Shown: positions 20,651-30,165 of the stretch, in pieces
Layout: each line of letters starts with the position of its first letter
Position numbering within the stretch: position 1 is the stretch's first letter
DNA from: Centrapalus pauciflorus
Taxonomy: Eukaryota; Streptophyta; Magnoliopsida; Asterales; Asteraceae
DNA: 64,000 bases
Assembly: GCA_020465985.1 (NCBI GenBank)
Contig: JAANYP010003267.1
Span: 61,733-125,732, forward strand
Reading direction: 5' to 3'
Translations under genes and position numbers: made by a program
Notes under the pieces: model-generated
Told to the model about the DNA's origin: nothing
The model's database searches: none
The model's input: the letters and a program-made list of their open reading frames with translations, nothing else

Positions 20651-22064
20651 CTTCACCTTAGTAATTTTTCTTTCCTTTTATAGTAAGTTATTAGTTTAGT
20701 TTATTAGCTTATTTTTCTTAAAAGTGAAAAACAAAAGAAAAAAAGAGAGAAAAACCATAAAAAATTTCAAAAAAAGAGAATGTCATAAAATGAGTTAAGT
20801 CTTAGAATTATAGGTTCAATGTGACGAAAATTAGCACCGTCTAAACAAACTCTAAGTGTTGAGCTTTCACACCTAATGCACCATAAATACTATGTGATAT
20901 ACACATTCTTGTCCAATGTGTTGGTAGGCATAATACATGAAGAGAATCCTAACAGCTAATAAAATAATCAAGAAAATGTCATATGTGTAACTAACTTAGA
21001 TGTATGACCAAAAGTTCTTAATTTCTATGTTAGAGACATACAGACAATGATTGTAAATCAGGTATGCAAATTTATCTGGGGGATGTATAGCAAAATCAAA
21101 ATACATCTTAACCAAAAAAAAAAGAAAAAGGTTTGAAAAGAAAAGGGAGTCAAAACACGTCGCTTTGTTGTACGTGAGTACAGACCTGTCATCTCTGTTT
21201 TGACTTAAGTTAGCAAGATAAGTCGCTTTGTTGTACGTGAGTACAGACCTTTCACCACAATCTTGCTAACATAAGTTGGATTTTATTCAATAATTTTCAA
21301 AATTTTCAATTAAGTTCGAAAATTAAGTTCGAATACCAGACAAGTTCCAAGTTACTTTCGAACTTGCTGGAAGTCCGAACTTAACCTAAGTTCGAAGGTG
21401 GTTGGATATAAATAGGTCAACAGTGCTTCATTCCATGCATCTACCCTCGAATTTATCCTCACGAACTTACCAGAAGCGTTCTCGAACTTATCGTTCGAAC
21501 TTATCAGATTTTCGAATTTGTCCCTATTTCTCGAAGTTTGCTACTGTTTCTCGAACATATATACACACATAGGTGTATTGAACAATCCAATACTAAATAA
21601 GTGTTAGTTTAGGACATTTTTGAGGTTAAAATCGAACATTTTTTAGTTTTTGTGTCATTTAAAACTAGGTGCCTTTAAATCACAAGTTTTAAAAAACAAA
21701 AACATAAAATTAAAGATACATAACCTAGATTAGAACCTATTAGGACTAGATTCTACTGTTAATTAAGTCAAATAGGGTTAAAATCATTGTTTTGAAGTTG
21801 AAAGTGACCGACTTCGAACTTGTTCTTCAAGTTCGAATATGTCAGAAGTTCGAACTTGTTAAAATATCTAATAAGTTCGAAGTCAGACATGTTCAAATGG
21901 ATTTCTCGAACTTAATTAAGTTCGAATGTTTTGAAGTCTCGAATTTTTGTAAGTTTGAATGTGTTCAACTTCGAACTTAATCAAGTTCAAAGTTATTCAA
22001 GTTCGAATAACTCAAATTTATTTTTAAATTAATTTCTAACTTTATAATCGTAATTTGTGTGCAG
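20651..22064 (+). other. D spacer between pol and ORF3
   Basis: About 1.4 kb with no gene. It has conserved blocks shared with A, B and C (for example GTGTTGGTAGGCATAATAC at about 20918), two copies of a GTAC-centred repeat (21158-21265), and from 21300 an array of TTCGAACTTG motifs leading to ORF3. It ends in a splice-acceptor-like TTTGTGTGCAG (to 22064) with TTCTAAC about 28 nt upstream of it. Confidence 0.75.
21155..21265 (+). repeat. GTAC-centred spacer repeats in D (two copies)
   Basis: Two copies of GTCGCTTTGTTGTACGTGAG followed by TACAGACC, about 65 bp apart. The core TTGTACGTGAGTACAG contains the short inverted pair GTAC/GTAC and a GTGAGT donor-like string. A, B and C carry three copies each. 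Confidence 0.8.
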
Positions 22065-22066
22065 AT

Positions 22067-25034
22067 ATGGGTGATAGAGCATTTTTTTAATAAGCAAAAT
22101 ATGGTGATGGCCGTCTATCTCCAGCTGCCGGAGGCTCAGCCATACCATCAAATGATCGAGTTTTTGACACAATCTAGGGGGTCTTATGCGCTGACGCACA
22201 ATCTGCCGATCATTCTCACATACATGAGGCAATTTTGGCAACATCTGCAAGTGGACTGGACAGTTAACCCTACAGTTTTGCGTACAAGAGCAGATGGACA
22301 TTCGATAGCTTTTTCTGCGGATCTTTTGCGCCAAATTTTGCAATTCGGAACAGAAGAACAGGAAGCCGGCCCGATTGACTCTCCAGCTCCAATAAGGCAA
22401 GCAGCCTTTCTTAGAATGGGTTATGCTTAAGACATAACCAATGCGTCTTATGTGAAGAGCGGCCTCATTAAACAGTGGAGATACTTAGTCCATGTGATCA
22501 TGGTGTGCTTCGCGCCAAAAAAAAGCAGGATTCAACACAATGGTGTCAAAGCTGCAGTCTGCATTGATTTTACTTGTCTACAACAAAGCATTCAGCTTCT
22601 CGGAAATGTTCTTCGGGGAGTTTATTCATCAGATTTCTGCTCCCAGCAGAGAAAGGTTTCTCATGTACCCTCGCTTCATAATGATGATCATTCACCATTT
22701 GTTGCCAGACCTTGCATGCCAGAGCAAACTGGCGTTGCCATAATAGATAAGCGGATATTTGCCGACTGCCAGTCCCACAATGCTCGAAGGGCTGAGCAAG
22801 TCAGGCCACAGGTGGCTCCTCTTTTTGGTGCCATTATAAATCCAGATTTTGTTTCTCCCGAAGGGGATGACTAGATTGGTGAAGCACCCCAACAACAACC
22901 GCAGCAGCAGTAGCCTCAACAGCAGCAAGCACCAGCTAGGCGCACTCCGGTTGCCTAGAACTACTCCCAATTCCCGTTTCACTACAGATGCAGGTGGGCC
23001 ATTGACTTTGGCACCACAACTTGACCAAAGGGAACAGACGCTGCAGGAAATTTGGGATCAAGGAGGCGCAGCTCAAGAGAACATAGCAGAACAGCTTGTT
23101 CAAAAGATTTTCGAACCCCCAACAGGTATGGATGACATATTCAGAGAAATCGATGAATATCAGCCTCTAGTCGCCAAAACTGAAGGGACAGCAGGAACAG
23201 AGACTCGTGAAGAGGTTGAAGGTCAAGTAGAGACCGCCTCTGAATCAGAATCAGAATCGAGCTCAGAAGAGGAAGAAGCTGAAGATCCAGCAGTCACTAT
23301 TGGGAGATACAGATCATGAGTTGTTGTTAGCAGAAGAAAGATGTCACGTCCTGTACTTCGTGACGAAGAGGAGGGAGACGCAGATTTTGTGATAGAAAAG
23401 GAAGCAACTATTGCTACTCATCAACGGTCAAAGCGACAATGCACAGATCAGGGAGCTCCGTCTACTTCCGCTACGATTCCATCTGCTGCAACAGCCGCTC
23501 CATCCACATCCACATCCGCTCCATTCCATCCACTTCCACTCCATTCATTGAAAATCAGCGATTCACGGAGCTGAAAAGCAAAGTAGACTTCCAGACAGTC
23601 CAAATATTCCAGCTATCTCAAGCTGTGAACGAGTTGCAGCAGCATAACTCAAGATTGGAGCAAGAAAACACTCAATTACAAACAAAAGTGGCTGCTCAAC
23701 AGGAGGTGACCTCAGCTCAACAGTCTCAAATTCTCACTCTACAGACCTTGGTTGAGAAAATTATGAAAGATCTACAAGCTCAGGGGGAGAGCAGTTACAG
23801 AGAAGATGTGCTAAGGAGAGTCCAAAGAAGAGATGATGATGAAGGAGGTGACCCAGCACGCAAAAAGACACTGAGCTAGCAGATCTTCCACGTGAGACTG
23901 CTCAGCAAGCTGAGATTCAGGGGGAGCCTGGGACAAGAGGAGGAGGAAGTTAGGATAAAAAGCAAGGCTCCAGAGGCTTCAGAGTTAGTCAATCAAGAAA
24001 TAATTGGAGCCTTGGCCGATATAGATGATGACGATGAGATAAATTTTGATTTTGAAGATGAGTTGGAAGAGCTCGAGGAAGGAGAGTTTATCCCAGAGAA
24101 TGTTCCTGATTGGAGCCCAAACGATGAAGTACTTGCAGATGAAGAAGACGAAGCTGACGAGTTCGTCATCCAGGGTCAAACAGTTACTGAGCAATACGTA
24201 ATCATAGACCAGAATCCGATAGACTTAGACGTTCTGAAGTAAACGATAAATGATGATTCGGATGATGATGCTACTCAAGAAAAGGATAAAGAGCTAACGA
24301 ATGAAGAGAAGAGACAGTTTTGGTTCAGAAAAGAAGAGAAGAAGTCTGAATTATCAGTGAAATGGAAGATGAGATTGCCAAGTCCAAGAAAACTCTCTGG
24401 AGGCATTCTCAGTTGGTTTTTCGACAGAGAATTACAGCGTTTTGTACTTTAGAGAAGAGTCGGGCTGCAGTATCTAAATAGAAAGCTAAAAGTCTTCAAT
24501 ACACTGCCGAAATGTGAATTAAAAGAACTGGCATGGAAGAATCTGATAAACCTAGGAGACGACCAGTATGCAGAAGGGATAGCTAGAATTATAAGAAAAG
24601 AAGGTCTGTCTGGAAGGTTTGAGAGAATAAAGCCATGGGAAGGAAAGAGAGTAATGGATGAGTCTAGGATAGATCCATTGACCGGAAAGCCTTGGATGAA
24701 GATGTTCTATAAGCCGGTTCGATGCTTAAAGAAGGTTTCACTGAAACCAATGCCACAAGATGTTCTCGCGAATATGAAGTGGTGGTTCGTTGACAATGAA
24801 ACTGTAGAGGCGGTTATGGAAGATCATGATGACAGAGTTATTTTGAAAGTGTATGACCCTCTGCACCTCGTAAACCTGTCTCAGGGCGACTTGCTGAAAC
24901 TTCATGAGCAACCAATCTATTTTCACAAAGGTTGGAAGTCTGTAGGCAAGAAATACCAGAAGGTTGTAAAGGTGTGTGTAGAACAGGGTTTGTATGTTTG
25001 TAGCATTTTCAATAAGCCTAGTACTGTAGATTAA
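22067..25034 (+). pseudogene. Element D ORF3, broken
   Basis: The ATG at 22067 lies 2 nt after TGTGCAG. An extra T in the run near 22085 causes an early frameshift compared with the B copy. The N-terminal domain follows, with HNLPIILTYMRQFWQHLQVD and PTVLRTRADGHSIAFSADLL, then GEFIHQISAPSRERFLMYPR and DKRIFADCQSHNARRAEQ near residue 250. Next come a Q/P-rich stretch, an acidic run, a coiled coil (LEQENTQLQTKVAAQQEV, about 23660), a second acidic segment (EELEEGEFIPENVPDW) and the basic C-terminal domain (RIDPLTGKPWMKMFYKPVRC, VYDPLHLVNLSQGDLLKL), ending at 25034. Several stops and frameshifts. I see no signal peptide or membrane helix. Function unknown. Confidence 0.8.
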
Positions 25035-25052
25035 TTGAATATCTAGTTAGAA

Positions 25053-25099
25053 GCTATCGTCAAGGGGGAGTCTGTTAGTGCATAATGTGTGACGATAGC
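25053..25099 (+). promoter_or_regulatory. PPT and LTR start of D inside a 10-bp inverted repeat
   Basis: GCTATCGTCA (25053-25062) and TGACGATAGC (25090-25099) are perfect inverted repeats. The loop holds the polypurine tract AAGGGGGAG (to 25070) and the LTR start TGTTAGTGC at 25073. The same arrangement is in C and E and, with one mismatch, in G. Confidence 0.85.
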
Positions 25100-25359
25100 A
25101 GTCTAAGTGTAGATAGTCTTTTGTAATAGTTCAGGCTTTGTAATTACAAGTTAATACATATGTTTGATATTAGTTATATATGTTTTATCTTGTTTGTGAT
25201 TGATGTTTACTTAAGTTCGAAGAGAAGTTCAAACATAGGTTCAAAGATAAGTTCAAAGATAAGTTCAAACATAAGTTCAAGAATAAGTTCTAGAACAAGT
25301 TCAAAGACAAGTTCAAGAATAAGTTCAAAGGCTAGGGTTTGAACTTAGTAGGAGCTAAG
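25073..25359 (+). repeat. 3' LTR of element D, left part
   Basis: Starts TGTTAGTGCATAATG after the PPT. It carries more AAGTTCAAA units than the 5' LTR (25213-25330). It is cut after GGAGCTAAG by element E and resumes at 36023. Confidence 0.9.
25355..25359. repeat. Target-site duplication CTAAG, left of element E
   Basis: Identical to 36023-36027. The uninterrupted 5' LTR of D reads GGAGCTAAGTTCGAA here, which confirms the empty site. Confidence 0.92.
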
Positions 25360-26001
25360 TGTAAGGTCTACCTAACACAGATCTATCTAGACGCGGAACC
25401 GTCAACGAGTGCGGAATCCTCGTTAACGGGTAGACGGAACAACTCTCAACTACGAAACACGGAGACTATCAGCCGCTGAACGAACGACACACGAACGATC
25501 CTACGAGCTGATTCTATCCTAAACTGCATGAAAACCGATGATAGATTCGAGATCGCTTATTGCTTAATCCCTGACGAATTCTGCAAAAAGTCAGATAATA
25601 TCTCGAGTCTATCCCGAATTATAGACCCTGATTCGAGTCTGTAATGGGCCAAACTCGAATCTGGCCCAAGGCCCATTCGAGTCTGTCCACAAAGACACTC
25701 TCGAATCTGGACTCTTCGAATCTAGGCTACATTCGAATCTATCATAGATTCGAATGCCAAGCCTTGAATGATTCGAATCTAGCCTTTTACATAAACAGCT
25801 AAGTGTTGAAACTTATGTTATTACTTATGATTGACTTTATCTTTGTACTTTATGTTTGAACTTCTTGTAATACTTTACATCAAGTCCAAACATACAAACA
25901 CTAATAAATATCAACCATATATAAACATATATAACAAACACTTGCTAGAATCACAATGCATGATCACTTAGACTGCTATCGTCACACAGGATGTACCAAC
26001 A
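25360..26001 (-). repeat. 3' LTR of element E
   Basis: 642 bp. On the minus strand it starts TGTTGGTACATCC and ends CCTTACA. It carries TTCGAATCT/CTCGAGTCT-type motifs and the U5 block. The PPT complement follows on the plus strand. Confidence 0.93.
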
Positions 26002-26021
26002 GACTCCCCCTTGACGATAGC
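25975..26021 (-). promoter_or_regulatory. PPT and LTR start of E inside a 10-bp inverted repeat
   Basis: Plus-strand GCTATCGTCA (25975-25984) and TGACGATAGC (26012-26021) flank the LTR start and the complement of the tract CAAGGGGGAGTC. This is the same structure as in D and C. Confidence 0.85.
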
Positions 26022-26049
26022 TTCTAATAATTCTCACATTTGATTTAAG

Positions 26050-28588
26050 AACTTTTATTTATTGATTCAAACTACTACCAGCATACAAACCTTTCTCAAC
26101 ACATACCTTGACTACATTTTCATACTAACTAGCTTCACTGTCCATATGTGTATCACTGGAGATCTTACAGGCATGCAAAATGTGAAGATCATCTTTGGAG
26201 AGGTTTACCAGGTGAAGAGGGTCGTAGACTCTAAGAATAACATTTTCTTCAAAATCTTCCATGACCGCTTCCCCAGTCTCAGTGTCAGCGTACCACCACT
26301 TCAGATTCTTCAAAACATTCTGTGGCATCGGCTTGAGAGGTACCTTCCTAAGACATCTAGCTGGCTTATAGTGAATCCTCATCCAAGGTCGTCCAGTTAG
26401 AGGATCGATACGTGACGGATCCTCTACTCTTCTCCCGACCATTGGATTCAATCGCTCGAATTTCCTTGATCTCCCCTCTTTTCTAATGATTCTTTCAATT
26501 ACGTTCGCGTAGGGATCATTGCCAATGTTTATCAGATCTTTCCATGCTAGCGCAGTGATTTCGATCTTTGGCAAGGAGTTGAAAGCTTTTAAAGTACGCC
26601 TCATGTACTGAAGCCCGTCTTTCCTCTTAATTACAAATAGCTGCAGTTCTCTATCAAAGAACCAGCTTAATATGCGCTCAGACAGCTTCCCAGTACCCGG
26701 CACTCTCATTGCATTTTTAATCTCTAACTCCTTCTCTTCAGCCCTGAACCATAGCTTTCTTTTTTCTTCATTTGTTAGCTCTCTCGCAGGTTCTTCTGTT
26801 GATGGCTGAGTATTCAACGTAGCATTCACTACATCTACATTGACAATATTATTCCCATCAATCATGTAAGTATTCGTGATAGGATTCTGCAGCACAACTA
26901 TCTCGTCAGCTTCATCATCCTCATTAGCAACTACTTCATCATCCGACTGCCAGTCTACTATCTCCTCTGGCACAAACTCTCCTTCTTCTAGCTCTTCATC
27001 ATCATAGTCAAAACCTACATCCATCGGATCATCATCGAGATCCATAAGCGCGTCGATCATCTCACTTATTTCAAAATCTGTAGGCTGCTTCGATGAACTC
27101 GCTTCTCCTATTTCCCCTTCTACTTGACTGGGCTCCCCCTGAACTTGTGTAGCCTGAGCAGCAGGAAAATCTACTGGCTCATTCTCATTAGGTGCATCGG
27201 GATCATTGCCTTCGTCATCTTCATCTCTACGCTGCTCCTCATGATCTCTACAACTTGTCTCCCCCTGAGCTTTTAGATTTTTCATTAGCTGCTCAAGGAG
27301 GGACCTCATCGAGCGGATCTCTTCTGATTGATCTGCAACAAAGGACTTTAACTCTGTGTTCTCTTCCCTGACATTCTCCACAATCTTTTTCAATTCGGCA
27401 TTATCCTTATCAAGATTTGCATTATGCGCCTGGAGTTCGCCGATCGCCTTTGTTAGGGTTAAGATTTGGACATGCTGGAAGTCAACGCGTCCCTTAAGTT
27501 GCACAAACCGTTGGTTGTCAGCGTAGGTGGTCGAAGTGGATGGAATGGATTGTATAGGAGTTGGGATGAATGGTGATGGGATGTATGGTTCATGTTGAGG
27601 TGATGATGGTGGTGGAGCGGTGGCTTGAGGTTCTTGAGTTTGAGTTTGAGGTTGTTGTGCTGCGGATGCTGAGGATGACCCTTGCATAAACCTATGACGC
27701 TTGGCCCTTTGCCGAGTCACCAATTGAGCAGCTTCCTCCTCTTCAAAATCTGAATCAACAGATTCTCGAGATACTCTCCTCGTCAAAGTCTCTTCATTGA
27801 TACTACGACTCTCGAGCCATAAGTTTCTATGCGAACACGGGGCTCAGTAGCTTCAGACTTAGGAGCTTCAACTTCTAACTCCTCCATCTCTTCCGATTCT
27901 GTTTCTGATGATGGCAAAACTTTATCGGCCTGCTCTGGCATATATTCATCTACATCTCTTAACACATCTTCCTCACCCTCAGGAGGACTAAGTAATTCTC
28001 CTACTAATGCTATAGCCACATCTTCGTTCGCATGAGGACCTGCCTCCCAGATTTCATTAAGCGTTTGGCACAGTTGCTCAGCTTCAGTTGAAACATTTGA
28101 TGGCCCGGCTTCTTGAACTTCTGGTTGCTGACTTGTCGAAGGCCTTGACGCCTGAGTTTGACTCGCAGCTGATCGTTGTCGACGCCTTTGAACACGCTGT
28201 GGCTGTGGCTGTTGTTGTTGTTGTGGCTGTGGTTGTGTTGCTTGAAATTTGACTACATTTGCCCAGTTGGCAACATCCGGGGCTTCAAAGTTCCTGTCCA
28301 AGATTGCTCCGAATAATGGACGCTCCACTGGAACAGCCAACCTTCCTCGGTGCGAGGAACAGTCAGCGAAAATCCTTTTGTCCATAATAGCAACGCTTTG
28401 AAAGTCATTTGACGGCGGCAGATTTGGCAAGAAGTGCCTGATCAACATCATAATGAACCGCGGATATAACAAAAACTGCTGATTTTCTGGCGCGGTTATC
28501 TGGTGAACAAATTCTGAGAAGAACATCTCCGAGAAACTATATGGACGATTATACACCATTGCGACTATCCCCGACTGCATCTTCGCAA
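26050..28588 (-). pseudogene. Element E ORF3, N-terminally truncated (downstream copy)
   Basis: The minus-strand frame starts inside the N-terminal domain (KMQSGIVAMVYNRPYSFSEM), because everything upstream is replaced by fragment L. It continues with FLLYPRFIMMLIRHFLPNLP, DKRIFADCSSHRGRLA, a QPQQQQQPQPQ tract, an acidic segment, QRAKRHRFMQG, a coiled coil (about 27520-27280), a second acidic segment and the basic C-terminal domain (IDPLTGRPWMRIHYKPARC, VYDPLHLVNLSKDDLHIL). A 1-bp deletion near 27800 shifts the frame between two long ORFs (28616-27783 and 27786-26125). A TAG at about 26125 cuts the last 25 or so residues that the other copy keeps. Function unknown. Confidence 0.8.
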
Positions 28589-29298
28589 CTGTTAGGCTCA
28601 AAAAGGCCTCAGTCAAACCTGTTCTATATCTGAGGGGGAGATTTTATAATCAAACCTGTTGATACATTTGAAGGTTGAATTTAAGGCCTGTTATATGCCT
28701 TATTAAAACCTGAAAATGATTTGCAATATCAGTCTAAAGCTGTTCTATATGTTGCATGTGTTGCAACCAAGACAGTTTGTCCAAGCTGCTCAGTCTGCTG
28801 ATCAGGCTGGACAAAAACTGTCTACGCTGCTCTACACTGTTGAGCAGCTTGGGCATTTTTAAAGTGTTCTGTTCTTTGTGAACAAAACCTGTTCTTTGTG
28901 AACAGGCTAAACACTTTATGGAATTTGTTTCCAAGTCATCATGTATTGTTTTTAACTACCAGATCAGTTTACACAGTTGAAGACAAAGTGGAAAGCAGAA
29001 CCGCTCAGCCTGCCCAAGCTGTTCTGTTACATGAAGACAAACGGATATTTGAAAAAGGGTGACAGACCTTTTTCTTATATCAAAATAGGCCTTTACAAGG
29101 AAGAAAGACGCAAAGTTGACATTCCTAAAATGGTTAAAGGCAATGCAACAGTAGAAAGTAAAAAGACAAAAGTTCTGCACAAGAGAAGGCAAGTCTGCTT
29201 TTCAGAAAAGTGCAGAAAAGTTATATTGTCTTTTCAAACAAGACTTCTCCTTTTTCATTCTGCCCAATGAAGATGTTTCTCTTAGATCCTCTAAGTGA

Positions 29299-29308
29299 GT
29301 ATAAAAGG
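29299..29308 (+). promoter_or_regulatory. TATA box in the LTR of fragment L
   Basis: GTATAAAAGG, a strong plant TATA match, lies about 400 bp before the LTR end. That is a usual place for the U3/R boundary in a copia LTR of this length. Confidence 0.5.
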
Positions 29309-29710
29309 AAGCTTCTAAGGTCAGAAAGAATGTGAAGAAAGCTAAGTGCTTAAACCAAGAGTGAACGTGCAAGTGTGATTTTCATGCATGCAAGTCTTCT
29401 GTAAACCAGCATCTGTGTGTCTAAGCTGATTTACCTAAGCTGTTCCTTGAGTCTTGTAAAACACAGTGAGTACATCTTAGTGAGTGTGTTCATTGTAATC
29501 TAGTTTGAGTCTGTCTTAGACTAGTAAGCATACTGTTGTATTCTGTCATCTCAGCTTGAACTATTCCGCATTCAAGCTTGTTTGTAATTAACAATTGTTG
29601 ATAATACATACAAACATTGAGAAAAAGAGAGTGTAGTTTTAAAGTGCTGTATTCACCCCCCCTCTACAGCTTATAACTATATACTTTGGGAACCTTTCGG
29701 GACCTACAAC

Positions 29711-29722
29711 TGGTATCAGAGC
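29711..29722 (+). other. Primer-binding site of fragment L
   Basis: TGGTATCAGAGC, 2 nt after the LTR end CCTACA. It is complementary to initiator tRNA-Met. Only about 8 bp of internal sequence follow before E pol begins. Confidence 0.85.
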
Positions 29723-29730
29723 ATTTTATA

Positions 29731-30136
29731 GTAAGCAGATCGGACCCATCGAAGTATCTGGCTTGTTCATATCGAGCATGTACAAGTCATTCTTCCTTGG
29801 TGCCCGCATCAATATCCAATCTTCAGGTATCTTGAATCCCGGTTTCAGCACTAACGCTTCAGTGTCAGTGAAAAGCACTGAATTCTTCTTATCACAGATT
29901 TGAGATACACTAATGAGATTATGAACCAGTTTATCAACGTGATAAACTTGATCCAATGTAATCGTCCCATTAGTGACTTCTCTAGTTCCAGTGATATTTC
30001 CTCCTTTGTTACCGGCGAATGATACAAACCCCTTATTCCCACCCTTGAAGTCTGTAAGCAGACCTCTTTCCCCCGTCATGTGCCTGGAGCATCCACTGTC
30101 GACGAACCATTTGTTGTTTGGACCGGTGGTAATCTC
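29731..30136 (-). pseudogene. Element E pol remnant: protease and start of pre-integrase region
   Basis: The minus-strand frame following the TGTGCAG acceptor gives EITTGPNNKWFVDSG, then CSRHMTGERGLL, with the Asp-Ser-Gly protease motif intact. It continues to the pre-integrase region (KNDLYMLDMNKPDTSMGPIC) and stops where fragment L begins. Integrase, RT and RNase H are absent, so E cannot be autonomous. The frame is the same as gag, separated only by the gag UAA. Confidence 0.85.
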
Positions 30137-30165
30137 CTGCACATGAAAGAAAATAGGTTAGTTAT
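30137..30165 (-). promoter_or_regulatory. Candidate branch point and 3' splice site at the E gag/pol junction
   Basis: On the minus strand: AACTAAC (gag UAA at 30160-30158), a pyrimidine run, and TTTCATGTGCAG ending at 30137. Branch A to AG is about 22 nt, a normal plant distance. Pol starts at 30136 in the gag frame. Confidence 0.5.

Larger units (their letters stand above)
28589..29730 (+). mobile_element. Fragment L: PPT-LTR-PBS of an unrelated copia family
   Basis: In order this holds a PPT-like tract TGAGGGGGAG (28631-28640), an LTR of about 1.05 kb (TGTTGATACATTTG at about 28657 to GACCTACA at 29708) with a TATA box GTATAAAAGG at 29299-29308 and the typical copia string CACCCCCCCTC near 29655, then a canonical PBS TGGTATCAGAGC (29711-29722). 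It is on the plus strand inside minus-strand E. It directly joins E ORF3 on the left and E pol on the right. The LTR start is uncertain because 16 bp separate PPT and TG. The LTR sequence is unlike A-G. Confidence 0.7.

Noticed and set aside
22692..22982. Antisense ORFs opposite ORF3, gag and pol (also 26062-26400, 34114-34452, 38378-38743, 59546-59863 and others)
   Set aside because: Shadows of the sense frames; no independent motif or conserved start.
28734..29270. Small ORFs in fragment L as host exons
   Set aside because: They lie inside an LTR with PPT and PBS at its borders and have no protein similarity that I can recognise.
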